Shown here: in pieces, positions 22,703 through 32,911 of the stretch | Numbering within the stretch: the first letter of the stretch is position 1 | Layout of the letters: each line of letters begins with the position of its first letter | NCBI GenBank assembly: GCA_949358305.1 | Contig: CASHSZ010000025.1 | Span: forward strand, 18,501-82,500 | Length of the DNA stretch: 64,000 nt | From: Strigamia acuminata | Lineage: Eukaryota > Arthropoda > Chilopoda > Geophilomorpha > Linotaeniidae | Direction: 5' to 3' | Made by a program: the position numbers and the translations under genes | Notes under the pieces: generated by a model | What the model was told of the DNA's origin: nothing | Seen by the model: the letters and a program-made list of their open reading frames with translations, nothing else | Databases searched by the model: none

Positions 22703-22954
22703 CTATTGCATGGTCAAGAATGGTCCAAACGGGCACTGGTCACAAAGGCACAACTGGATGGTCGCACTGTCGAAAAGCAAGTGTGGCTGAATATTGGTTG
22801 TCAAACTAGCTTCCGGAAAATCTCCTTTGTCAAGACAGTCTGCTGTGATTGGCGATGTTGAAAAATTTCTGATAATTTCTAACCCGAAATTCTCAACAAT
22901 GTCACATCTGGATGACCTACTCCGAGCTGCATCGTGAGTGGCTCTCTTTGGCAC
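22703..22954 (-). CDS. Leader ORF upstream of gag, copy A
   Basis: An 83-codon frame in the leader between primer site and gag. It has no ATG in this copy at the start of the open frame. The same peptide, with about three substitutions, is encoded by 38577-38870 in copy B. It has a Cys-rich end (CLCDQCPFGPF). It may be an upstream ORF, a small accessory protein, or simply conserved packaging RNA. Weak evidence for translation. Confidence 0.3.
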   Translation of the reverse strand: MPKRATHDAARSRSSRCDIVENFGLEIIRNFSTSPITADCLDKGDFPEASLTTNIQPHLLFDSATIQLCLCDQCPFGPFLTMQ

Positions 22955-23410
22955 ATTCTTTACCTTGTCAGGGATTAAAAATCATAATTCCTAACATTGA
23001 CAGAACAATAGAAAACTAGTCAAGTTTTCAACCAGTGAATAAAATATAAATTACTATTTATCTTTCGTTAGCAGAAATTCTGGTCAAAATCGTTTTTTGA
23101 TCAAAATTTAGGGTTTCAAAATTTTCCAGAATATAGCCGAATATTCTGGGAAACTCAACAAAATCAAAATAGATTTTTCGTAAGAGATTCGGAATTATAA
23201 TGAGTTTTTTTCAAAATAATCCAAAAATTCGAATTCAGATATTTCCAAAAGATAATGAGAATTTTTTGAAAACAAATGGATATTTCACAGTAAATTTATA
23301 GAGAAAAATCGGAAATTTTCTAATTATAATATCTATATAAAATAATCAAGAAAATTCATTTTTTCAATTTACACTTTGATCACAGAGTTCACTTCGATAA
23401 AATGCAACCT
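22955..23410 (-). other. Leader of copy A
   Basis: A/T-rich leader between the primer site and the leader ORF, collinear with copy B (38159-38576). It contains many GAATATTC/AAAATTTTC-like inverted phrases. No gene. Confidence 0.6.
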
Positions 23411-23428
23411 ATCTCGGTGGGACCTCCA
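23411..23428 (-). promoter_or_regulatory. Primer-binding site (tRNA-Gln), copy A
   Basis: TGGAGGTCCCACCGAGAT on the minus strand, two bases after the 5' LTR. It is complementary to the 3' end of a tRNA-Gln of the type ending ATCTCGGTGGGACCTCCA. It differs by one base from the copy B site. Confidence 0.85.
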
Positions 23429-23430
23429 CG

Positions 23431-25020
23431 TGTGACGATTACCTTCTGGAGATAGCAATTGCTAAACTAAAGTGTGAACTATCTGTGTGAAAATGTAAAA
23501 TATGCAAACCTGATGTTTTCTCAAAACATATAACATTTATTCCGGTTTGAACCTTATATAAATACTATGCCTACAAGTGGCTAAAATGACGAGAAGTTAA
23601 ACTATACAGTTGTTTGGCAAAAGCCCTGAAATAATATCATTTGAAGGCTTCAGTCATGCAATAAGAATTTGTAACGGTCTTATTGCTGTGACGTAAAAGA
23701 TGTCATCTATGAATGGCTTTGGCTTCTAAATGGTCCGGGGTTTGGTTCTAAAAGGCGTGTAAATGGTTAGGCTGGGTGGGTTATATCCGAGAGGTGCGGT
23801 TGACTTTTCTGTATCGTCACACACATCGCATCGCAGATAATTGTTGTAATCAATAATTACCGCGAGATGTAACAATGTGAGAATAAATATTCATATTAAT
23901 TCTATGGAATTAATCATGATATTTTAGAGTCACAAACTTAACTAAAACTATGAAAATAAGTAAAATATATTAAAATAGCGCCGAGCTATTTTTTGCCCCG
24001 AGTGCAATCAACATCTAAGTTAGACTTAAATGTTCCGTCAAACCAATAACGAATTGAATCGAAATATCTCGCAGGAAAGGTTATCCATCGCCGGGAAATT
24101 ACTCCACTCGGTCCTGGCTGGCGGGAGAGTAACCGGGAAATTACTCCGCGTCGATTACTCTGATAATGCGTCTGTGAAATATAAATACTCCACTCTAGAT
24201 TCTACATTACCAATGCGTCTGTGAATTTTACTCCACTCTAGATTCTGCACTCTACAACGGAATGTTGGCATGAAGCTGGAGGGAGTGCGTCTGTGGGTTG
24301 TACCCCACTCTAGATACTACACTTAAATGTGTCTGTGAATTACTCACTCTAGTTACAACATTTCTACAACGGAATGTTGGCATGAAGAGGCGGGCAGTGT
24401 GTCTGTGAGTCTTCTACCCACTCTAGATACTTACACTAAATACAAAGTATTTCTACAACGGATTGTCGGAACGCAGAGAAGTATAATATGTGCTCAAGTA
24501 ATATCAGTATCAAACAAAAACAGAACAAGAGCGAGCTATATCCGTTTTGCAGGGGGATATATACTCGGTGAGGAGAATAGCTGTTCAGTGATCCAATGGG
24601 ATCACTGGGCAGTCAAATCCATCCAATCCTAGGTCATAGGAAGTGGATACTCAGGACATAGTCTTCTACTAGGTCCAAAACAGGAACTGGATACGCAGGA
24701 CACATTTTGGATTAAGTCCCTTTGACTATAATCCAAAAGGAGTCCAACTCACAGTGGGTGATGGGGGGTGACTTCACCAGGTGTAGAGTTTGCACATAAT
24801 TCAATAGAATTATGTGACAAATAAATCAACTAGCATTTGAACATCCAAAAGTATTTAAAAGTGTCTAAAGTTGCAGTGGAATAAAATATAAATAGTAATT
24901 TATATTTTATTCACTCAAAAATTGTCGAAATTTGAATTTACCGCTAAAACGCATCAGCGCCATCTATTGGTGAAGTAATCGTCCTATACTAACAAAGTGC
25001 ATGACAGTGTAACCGTCACA
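23431..25020 (-). repeat. 5' LTR of copy A
   Basis: Complete 1590-bp LTR with TGTGACG...CGTCACA ends. Variants GAGTTTGCAC and TTTGAACATCC pair it with the 9217-10675 LTR. Its U3 end abuts exon sequence of the truncated receptor paralogue at 25021. Confidence 0.93.
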
Positions 25021-25415
25021 AACTGTAGTTTAGCAGTTGCTGAAAAGCCCGTGGTCAGTATGTTAGTGCTACTGGCTTTTTCAAAACATTTTGCTTACAA
25101 GGAGTTTTTCAATCAAAAGTAACTTTATATCGTATTTCTAGAAACCAGACTTTTAATTATTAATTAATTTTTTTTAATGGACATGGCAGACTCATACAGT
25201 TGAAGGAATGTGGATTATTACACATCTTGTCTAATCATTACTTAAAGAATTGGCTAGACTGCGGCGAGGATAATTCCTTCTATCCAATTTCTTTTGGTCT
25301 GATCCGTGGTCCAGTAATTCTGTTTGCCTGTGGAATACTATTGTCGGTCATAGTTGGTTTGCTGGAGTTATTAATAGCGAGATTTCAAAAACACATTTTC
25401 AGTATTGTTCGTTAG
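25021..25415 (+). pseudogene. Ionotropic receptor paralogue, 3' fragment
   Basis: Two exons: 25021-25118, encoding the end of the S2 ligand-binding lobe (NCSLAVAEKP...FNQ), and 25190-25415, with the GCGLLH segment and the last membrane helix (GPVILFACGILLSVIVGLLELL). Both splice sites and phases match the intact gene at 34674-35153, to which it is clearly paralogous. All upstream exons are missing: exon sequence begins at the last base of the copy A LTR. It ends with a C-terminal extension (about 9 residues after ARF) relative to the intact gene. Probably a dead gene broken by the retroelement. Confidence 0.85.
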
Positions 25416-25819
25416 TTCATCATGTTTGATGATGAAAAGGTTGCAAATATGTTAGTTTAAATGTTTAGATGACGTTTTCATCATCAAAACATTCATTTTT
25501 AATCACTTTTTACAACGAAAACAGCCATGAAAACGACTGCTTTACTAAAAAGAAGTGTTTTTTTTTTTCAGCTGCAATCCAAAAAATGTAACAAAAAACA
25601 TTTTAATTTTTAAAAAAATAATCTGAATAATGAACGTGACCTTTTGATTCAAGTTCATAAACTTGAAATTAGTTCACTTCGAATAAAATGTTAGTGAACA
25701 CGAACGAGAACACGTTCACAACTTACTGTTAGTGAACGAGACACAACACTGCACATTTTGTGTACTGTATATCAATTTAATTTTCTACTTTAGTTTAATA
25801 GTGACACGTGAGCTTATTG
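25416..25819 (+). other. Flanking sequence of the truncated receptor
   Basis: A/T-rich, no ORF. 25680-25745 contains an imperfect inverted cluster of GTGAACACGAACGAGAAC-like phrases. From about 25770 the sequence matches 35934-36036 downstream of the intact receptor gene, so this is the duplicated 3' flank of the receptor. Confidence 0.6.
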
Positions 25820-26056
25820 TCAGTTTAATGTCGATGTATAATATTTGAAATTGGAAATAAAAACTTGTGTATATTGATTGTACAGCTTCTTGCTGATGAA
25901 GATTGCGCCAGCGCTGGTGTCGAACTCCATCCAGAGCTTAGTGTCCGCGATCACAACTGCGATCACCAATGACTTGACGCGTTTGATGTCCACTGCATTC
26001 TCAGTCGTTGTAGGCGATGTTGTAAGCGAGTAGAAGGCGAGTTGCTTCGGCTCCAC
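25820..26056 (-). pseudogene. Possible retropepsin fragment
   Basis: The 78-codon minus-strand frame contains WMEFDTSAGAIFISKKLYNQ, which resembles the D-[TS]-[GS]-A active-site region of Gypsy-type aspartic proteases with the glycine replaced by serine. No capsid, zinc knuckle or reverse transcriptase is visible next to it. It overlaps the end of the receptor 3'-flank duplicate. Possibly a relic of an older retroelement; low confidence. Confidence 0.35.
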
Positions 26057-26197
26057 GTCAACGCGTGATGTGGAATCGTACTAGATGCTGAAGACATACA
26101 TGCTGACTGGATATCCCATCCTCGTTGCCAATTGAAGTGTTTTTTGATTTGGATTCGTATGATGGTGTTGGATGTAACAAGAGTGAACTTAGGACAC

Positions 26198-26772
26198 TGT
26201 AATGCACGGCCAGTGCCTTCTGGGCCGTGTTACTTATTAAGGGAATATAATTCAAAACAATTCATTTCTCTTATCAAATAGCAATTAAAACAAGGTTTAT
26301 TTAAGTAAAATAGGAGTTAATAATGTTCATAACAATTATCAAGAAAACACTTTTCACGAATAGTTTCTACTTATGGTTTGCGTTCCTGTGGTCTCTGTAA
26401 ACGGCGTAGACACTTCAACTGATGACTTCAGAATTTGCAAGAAAGTTTTTTAGCTGTCTCACTTTTCCATGTAGTTCATCATGTGGCACAACACTGCATA
26501 ATTGTTCAATCTTCAAAGCAAAACATGAAAACACGTCTGTCACTACGCGAGTCGTCGCGAGAAGTGTCCCGTTTTACATTGACACCAGTTCTCTTTTTCA
26601 ACTTGAACTTGCTCTGGCATGACTCACTTGCACACTCATTCTCAAACAATACAATATTCTAATTACACTCTTTCTATTACACTCATCTCAAATTGGTCTG
26701 ATCATATTAAGAATTACTTATAATACACTGCGAATATAAATATATTGTATATAAACCTGCAACCATGTCACA
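26198..26772 (-). repeat. 3' LTR of the errantivirus-like provirus
   Basis: 575 bp; minus strand from TGTGACATGG (26772) to TGCATTACA (26198). No difference from the 30967-31541 copy was noticed by eye. The left flank ACAC matches the right flank of the other LTR. Confidence 0.92.
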
Positions 26773-26786
26773 CCTCCCCCCTTAAA
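26773..26786 (-). promoter_or_regulatory. Polypurine tract of the errantivirus-like provirus
   Basis: Minus strand TTAAGGGGGGAGG immediately before the 3' LTR start. Confidence 0.85.
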
Positions 26787-26849
26787 CTAAATTTTCTCAT
26801 AAATTTAATAAAAAAAAAGAAAACCCTAAGCCAAACTGATGCCAAAAAC

Positions 26850-28832
26850 TTAGTCAAATCCTGCCGGTATGTTGCTAACAGTACCGGACAAACCCAAGGC
26901 TGTTGGTCGTACCGTTGCATTTACCAATGGTACTTCCTGATCTCTGAACCGATCGTCCTCAGTCACACTGGGACCAAGAGACAAAGGTGACGAAGCCATA
27001 TATGATGACTGTGTTTCAACTCTTGAATGAGCTGAAGCGTCACGTCCAGATTTTCCAATCCACTGTTTCCACATACTTCTTTTAAAACAACAAATCAATA
27101 TGACACCAAGCATTACAATTACAACAATAGAACCAATAATAACTGCCCAAGCGGTCCCATGATTTACAGCATTCCAGTTCTCATCTAACGATGAGGTAGC
27201 CATTCTTATTTCCGATCTGACATGATCCAATGAAACATCCGAAATCGGAATATTTTCATTCCTACTAATGTTGGAAAATTTTAATTGTTGCCATTTGGTC
27301 AATACCTTTTCATCTTCTCCCGATAAAATCGGTTCCAGGGGTGGGACAAACAAATTGACTGATTCGTTGGCATAACGCAGGCGTCCCTGGAAATGCCGCG
27401 GAAGAAAAATTTCCTTCCCAATTGCTGAACAAGCTGGAGGTACAACTAACATTCCTGAATTGCGCGCGATGATAGATGGACGAATATCAGAAGTACTTCC
27501 ACAATCTAGCATAAAAGACATAGGTTCTTGTACGCTGTACACCCAACATCCCTGCTGTTCTAATCTATAAAAGATTGTCCTTGCTCTCGTTACCTTTTTA
27601 TCACATAATTTTTTTATTTCCTCAACCCTTCCTCTGAACAATGCCAGTTCACAAGTTAAACTGACATCGCGTCTTACCATTGTCTGGGGTGCACATAGCC
27701 GAATAAAATCTCCACTACAATACTGTAAATCAACTTCATTTAACAACATATAGCCCTGTTGATTTTTAGATATAGCGATATAAAGATATTGTGTAGCATA
27801 ATATACTGAAAAACTAGAATTAACACTTTTAACTGGCAATTGGAGTATGCGATAAAGCATAAAGGTGCTTTCACTGGAACTCAAAGGAACCCTGATAAAC
27901 AACCTCACTTTCCCTGGTAAAGCCGTAGGAATTACCACGCATATTTGGTAGAATCGGTAAATTGTATCTTTTTCCAACGGTAGAACCAAAGAAATCCCCA
28001 ATGATAAGTTGTTTTTTATCTCTTTAAGCAAAGCAAACAAAAGTTTTGGAGGTATAAAATATGGGCTTAATATCCCTCTAGCAGTTTCTCCTAAAGCGGC
28101 CCTAAGGGCTGTGACCTCCACCCTTACATAAATGATTCTAACTTGTAACCGTCGTAGAATTGCATTATAACCATTATTTAACTCAAAAATATGAAAATCT
28201 TCTTGTAACTGAAGGATTGCATCCCTAAGTTCCTCTAATTCCTTCTGTTGTTTCTCAAAACCTTGAACAAGATGATCCATTGCGGAAACCTGTTCTTCCA
28301 ATATGTGCAGTATTTGTTTAGATGTTTGCTTTAAAGTCTCAACTTTTTTATTAAGGTGATTTATATCATCTTCTTCCGCTACTCCAAACAAAAACTTGAG
28401 GGCTTTTCCTCCAATATTGAGTAATCCTCGTTTGGTTCTGTTGGTTTCACGGGTTACTGGTTGCATCACACTACCTTGAATATCCTCTAACTCTTCAGAT
28501 ATGATTTCCATGGTTTGTCTCATTTCCCTAAACTCTAATTGTAGTGTTGCAACAATCGACTTCCAATACACTGGTTCAGAGAGCACCTCCCGTGTCTCTT
28601 TCTCCATTAACACAAGGCCTTGACTTATCCTTTTGATTACTTCGACATATGGATCTATTGTAACATCCATTACTACTGTCCAATGGCTTCCTGTGAGTAA
28701 AAATTCTCCTTGTCTTAAAAAGACGATTCCCTTATTCAAGGTATTTGGAATAGTCACTCCAGTCGCCTCATAGTGCCTAGTCCTGCATGCAAATTGGACT
28801 ATCACCAAGTGGACAAAAATCTTGTAGATCAT
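26850..28832 (-). CDS. env: Envelope (baculovirus F-like) glycoprotein of errantivirus-like provirus
   Basis: 660 residues from the ATG at 28832. A hydrophobic N-terminus (about 1-16) looks like a signal peptide. There is a furin-type site RTKR at 132-135, followed by a Gly/Ala/Leu/Phe-rich fusion-peptide-like segment. A heptad-like helix around 150-215 comes next, then a large cysteine-containing ectodomain. One membrane helix lies at about 561-582, with a 78-residue cytoplasmic tail. This is the layout of the F-type envelope shared by insect errantiviruses and baculoviruses. A pyrimidine-rich splice acceptor (TTTGTTTGTAG, ending 28842) lies 9 bases upstream of the ATG, the usual route to a subgenomic env mRNA. 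The frame is fully open despite the loss of gag and RT, so it could be expressed only if transcribed from this LTR or used in trans. Confidence 0.88.
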   Translation of the reverse strand: MIYKIFVHLVIVQFACRTRHYEATGVTIPNTLNKGIVFLRQGEFLLTGSHWTVVMDVTIDPYVEVIKRISQGLVLMEKETREVLSEPVYWKSIVATLQLEFREMRQTMEIISEELEDIQGSVMQPVTRETNRTKRGLLNIGGKALKFLFGVAEEDDINHLNKKVETLKQTSKQILHILEEQVSAMDHLVQGFEKQQKELEELRDAILQLQEDFHIFELNNGYNAILRRLQVRIIYVRVEVTALRAALGETARGILSPYFIPPKLLFALLKEIKNNLSLGISLVLPLEKDTIYRFYQICVVIPTALPGKVRLFIRVPLSSSESTFMLYRILQLPVKSVNSSFSVYYATQYLYIAISKNQQGYMLLNEVDLQYCSGDFIRLCAPQTMVRRDVSLTCELALFRGRVEEIKKLCDKKVTRARTIFYRLEQQGCWVYSVQEPMSFMLDCGSTSDIRPSIIARNSGMLVVPPACSAIGKEIFLPRHFQGRLRYANESVNLFVPPLEPILSGEDEKVLTKWQQLKFSNISRNENIPISDVSLDHVRSEIRMATSSLDENWNAVNHGTAWAVIIGSIVVIVMLGVILICCFKRSMWKQWIGKSGRDASAHSRVETQSSYMASSPLSLGPSVTEDDRFRDQEVPLVNATVRPTALGLSGTVSNIPAGFD

Positions 28833-28980
28833 TTCAGTTGTCTACAAACAAAAACAAAACAAAGCATCAACATCTAAACTCATCAACTGACCTTTCTCCA
28901 TAATTATCATCAATATTTGAGCTATGGAAGACATAAGTTAATAGCAAATAAGCACATATTCAATCCCTCTTTTTGTCTTT

Positions 28981-30966
28981 CTATTGTCTGTGTCTAGTCT
29001 GTCCAGGCAATACCCAAGGTTGGTCAGGGACCGGACCCTGACTACGAAGCCCCCTACGCAAAGGTTCAACTGTATCAGGTGTCACGACTACTGGCTCAAT
29101 TAATTGTGACATCACAGGTGGTGGCTCTGGATCATGTTGATCTCCTTGAACCACGGCAGTTGGATTAATAACCGCCGGTCTGTCCAAGTCCAAAAGGAAC
29201 CAATCATCAGCCACCTGATCCTCTTCTGAGATATCCATCTGTTCTGGCTTTTCAGAGTCATCCTCATCACACCTAACTGGTACATCATCCTGGTTAATCC
29301 CAATAGGTTCTACATTTCCTTCTCCATCATTAATTGGATGTGGTTGTGTCCATCCTCTGGCCTTTTTTAATTCGTTTGCATGCAAATGCAATTTTTCTTT
29401 CTTAAAGATTCCTTGTAACTCAAAGTTAACTGGACTAGTCTGCTTTACAATCCTGTATGGACCACGCCATTGATAAGCCAACTTGTGAGACAATCCCGGT
29501 CTTCTAACATGTATTTTTGCATACACTCTTTCCCCAACTTTAAAAGGTACTCCCGGTGTTGCCTGCTTATCATATTTTCGTTTTCGGTCACCTGAAGCTT
29601 TCATCAAAAATTTAGTAGCCATTTCATGTGCATATTGCATGCGTGCCATCATTTCCGTTACATAATTATCACCAAGAGAATAATCAATCTTTCTAGGTGC
29701 CGTAATTCTATCCCATGGCATTGTGGCATCATGCAAAAACAACAAAAAATGTGGTGTCTCTTCTGTGGATTCATGCACAGCTGTATTTACTGCAAACTGT
29801 GCAAAAGGAATCCATTGTGGCCAATTCCTTTGATCTTTGTCAACATAATGTGTAAGCATTTCCCCAATGGTACGGTTTACCCTTTCACAAACCCCATTGC
29901 TAATTGGATGGTATGGTGTTGTGTAACACTTCTCAATCCTTATCAATGCGCAAACCTCTTTAAACAATTTGCTTACAAAATTACTTCCCCGATCCGTTAT
30001 TAGTTGAGTCGGTGTCCCGTAACGCAACAAGATTCTTGTTACAAAATGACTAGCAACTTCCTCTGCCGTTTGTGTGTGCAATGGAATAAATTCAACATAC
30101 CTAGTAAAATGGTCAATAAACACCAAAATATACTTCATTCCATCATCTGAGGTTACTAAAGGACCTTTTATATCCATGGCTACACACTGAAACGGTGCAG
30201 TTAATTCAGGAAACTCTTGCATTGGAACTTTCATTGTTTTTGGAGGTGCTTTCCTGCGAGCACATAAATCACATGTTTCACAGTAAGCCTTAATATCCTG
30301 ATTCATTGTGGGCCAAAAGAAACTTCTTTCAATCCTTTTTCTAGTTTTCTTTGTTGCAAAGTGTCCTGATGTTGGTGCATCATGATATGCACGTAAAATT
30401 GTATTAATTAGACTTTTAGGTACTACTAATCTTTCCCATATTTCTTTTCTTGTTGTTGCTTGTTTTAAATGGTAAAGTAATCCTTCATGATCTAATTTAA
30501 ACTCTCCGGTTCTATCCTTATATTTACCATCATATCCTACTCTTGGGTTTTGTAACACTGCAATCAAATCACTCCACATATCATCCATCCTCTGAGCTTC
30601 TTTAACCTGGTCTCTATCCCAAATAGGAATACAATCAGTTGTTAGTCTTACCACAAGTCTGCTTAGTGCATCTGCATTTGTATGACTTTTGCCAGCTTTA
30701 TGTATGATCTCAAAATCATACTCCTGTAACAACAGACCCCACCGTGCTAACCTGCTACTTGGGTCTTTAACATTGGCCAACCATTTCAATGGGCGATGGT
30801 CAGTAATGATCTTAAATTTCTGACCGTACAGGTAACATCGAAATTCCTTAATGGCATAGACAATAGCCAATAATTCTTTTTCAGTCGTGAAATATCTGGT
30901 TTCTGCGGAGCTCAATTGTCTACTTATGTAAGCTACCGGATGTTCAAATCCCACCGCTGCCACCAA
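28981..30966 (-). pseudogene. pol: Pol remnant: partial RNase H plus integrase
   Basis: 661 open codons. It begins at the primer site with no ATG (the first codon is TTG). Residues 1-100 are the C-terminal half of RNase H (HPVAYISRQL, ITDHRPLKWL, NADALSR). Next is the HHCC finger (HDAPTSGHF ... CDLCARRK). Then comes the integrase core (AMDIKGP, ITDRGSNF, NGVCERVNR; 35 residues between the second Asp and the Glu) and a GPYRI-type C-terminal domain, followed by an acidic tail. The first catalytic residues of RNase H are gone. Gag, protease and reverse transcriptase are missing, so the natural Gag-Pol cannot be made. Its 3' end lies 148 bp before env. Confidence 0.88.
30942..30965 (-). promoter_or_regulatory. 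Primer-binding site (tRNA-Leu type)
   Basis: Minus strand TGGTGGCAGCGGTGGGATTTG starts one base after the 5' LTR. It is complementary to the acceptor and T arm of a tRNA-Leu ending AATCCCACCGCTGCCACCA. The complementarity runs straight into the RNase H frame, placing the deletion breakpoint at its edge. Confidence 0.8.
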
Positions 30967-31541
30967 TGTAATGCACGGCCAGTGCCTTCTGGGCCGTGTT
31001 ACTTATTAAGGGAATATAATTCAAAACAATTCATTTCTCTTATCAAATAGCAATTAAAACAAGGTTTATTTAAGTAAAATAGGAGTTAATAATGTTCATA
31101 ACAATTATCAAGAAAACACTTTTCACGAATAGTTTCTACTTATGGTTTGCGTTCCTGTGGTCTCTGTAAACGGCGTAGACACTTCAACTGATGACTTCAG
31201 AATTTGCAAGAAAGTTTTTTAGCTGTCTCACTTTTCCATGTAGTTCATCATGTGGCACAACACTGCATAATTGTTCAATCTTCAAAGCAAAACATGAAAA
31301 CACGTCTGTCACTACGCGAGTCGTCGCGAGAAGTGTCCCGTTTTACATTGACACCAGTTCTCTTTTTCAACTTGAACTTGCTCTGGCATGACTCACTTGC
31401 ACACTCATTCTCAAACAATACAATATTCTAATTACACTCTTTCTATTACACTCATCTCAAATTGGTCTGATCATATTAAGAATTACTTATAATACACTGC
31501 GAATATAAATATATTGTATATAAACCTGCAACCATGTCACA
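30967..31541 (-). repeat. 5' LTR of the errantivirus-like provirus
   Basis: 575 bp, apparently the same as the 3' LTR. Followed on the plus strand by ACAC (31542-31545), the other half of the target duplication. Confidence 0.92.
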
Positions 31542-31545
31542 ACAC

Positions 31546-32911
31546 GACCATTGCCTGATAGCTTATTTGCATCAGTGGTTTATTCATATGTACGACAAAG
31601 GTGGCGCTGCAATCGGCAGCGTCACAAATTAACATATACAGAATTGAAGTGCGGAACACTCCAAATACTACGTTTTTTTCTGTAGGAGTGTCGTATTAGC
31701 AGCGTCAACTTCTAGTTTAATTTAATCTAACTACTACCAGGCGCGATTACTGAGTGCGACGTTGCGCTTAGTAATTACGAACGGATCAGTGAGGGCGCTT
31801 ACTTATATCTTTATTATTACTATATTATTACTAAAGCGCAACATATTTCTTACGCATGTTGCGCCGAGTTTGACGGCTCCTAACACAATCCCCATCGCTC
31901 CGTAATCCAGATGGGATTTTCGGGACGGTCATGGCACAAAATTAAAAAAGATTACTGAGGAGGGGGGCATCTGCCGTATCCAGACACCAATGGCATCCCT
32001 CTGAACCTTTTCTAGATCCACCCCTGATTTAAAGTCATTAGCGTTGGAAATAAATTGAACACGATGCAATTCGTAATGATGAAATGTTACGAGTGATTTA
32101 TTTTATTCAAACAAAGATACAAGATTAAAACACTCATTGCTGATTAAATCCCCTGATCCCTCATGATCGCACCCGCTGCGCATTTGTTCAACGTGACGCT
32201 TTCTTGCGGTGCTCTGTTTATAAAAACATCAAAAACCACAAAAACAATTAAAATCTGTGTAAAAAAAATTGGTATTAATCAATCTGTAATTACGGTGAAT
32301 GTTAATGTGGTGTCAACTTCTGCCTGGTGTTTAATCTAAATTTCTACAGTAGTAAGTGCATTTTTAAATGCTAACTTGCAGTTGAACTTGTTTTGTTGTA
32401 TATTTGTTATACATACGCCCACTCTTTGAATTTTTTTTAAACACAAAAATGGATTTTGCAGTTTGACTGCATTGCGTGCCTCAAATACGTACGTGACTGT
32501 CCATTGTCTTTCAAAGTATTGAATTTTGTGTTTACTCAGTTTTGAATAGAGGAAACACAACTGACACAGCGCAGACAGCAAAAGTAATTTCAGTGCTTGT
32601 GGTAAGAGTAATTTATCAATTATAAGAAATAAATCATAAACTGTAGAAGGATTTGCTCAAATTTTTCCTTCGTAATAATATGCTGCATCCTTGTGCCAGA
32701 AGCAATCGTTTTCAATTTAAAAAAAATCAATTTTCAATTACTGTTGCCGTGCGATAGTTATCATAAGTCATTCGGCCGTTCGGCATACTATCATTTAAAA
32801 AATTGATTGTTTCCTAATTGTAGTTTAATTTTCCTGTTTGATGTCGAAGATGTTGCATTTGTATGCACTTCTATGTAAGTGAGTTGAATAAGTGGGCAAA
32901 GAGCCGTTTTT
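31546..32911. other. Non-coding interval upstream of the receptor gene
   Basis: Mixed sequence with no convincing exon. 31600-31870 has repeated GCGC-containing phrases (GGTGGCGCTGC, GCAGCGTC, GTTGCGC), possibly an old LTR fragment. The interval 32600-32911 directly upstream of the receptor start is A/T-rich and presumably holds its promoter, but no motif can be defended. Confidence 0.45.

Larger units (their letters stand above)
9217..25020 (-). mobile_element. Ty3/Gypsy-type LTR element, copy A, with embedded extra LTR
   Basis: Read on the minus strand: 5' LTR (25020-23431), primer site, leader, gag, pol up to 17710, an extra LTR plus primer site (17709-16104), pol again from 16103, third ORF, polypurine tract and a truncated 3' LTR (10675-9217). 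The outer two LTRs share variants (GAGTTTGCAC and TTTGAACATCC) not found in the embedded LTR, so they belong to one insertion. The 5' LTR abuts the truncated ionotropic-receptor paralogue at 25021, showing that the element landed in that gene. The opposite end is truncated, so no target duplication can be checked. Gag and pol are nearly identical to copy B, implying recent activity. Confidence 0.9.
26198..31541 (-). mobile_element. Errantivirus-like provirus with large internal deletion
   Basis: Two 575-bp LTRs (26198-26772 and 30967-31541; TGTGACAT...GCATTACA on the minus strand) are flanked by the 4-bp duplication ACAC (26194-26197 and 31542-31545). Minus-strand order: 5' LTR, tRNA-Leu-type primer site, RNase H (C-terminal part), integrase, envelope, polypurine tract, 3' LTR. 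Gag, protease, reverse transcriptase and the start of RNase H are absent. The LTRs look identical over the stretches compared, so the insertion is young. The deletion was probably present before insertion, because a single clean duplication surrounds the shortened element. Confidence 0.92.

Noticed and set aside
26058..26255. ORF next to the 3' LTR of the provirus
   Set aside because: Crosses into the LTR and has no domain; probably chance.
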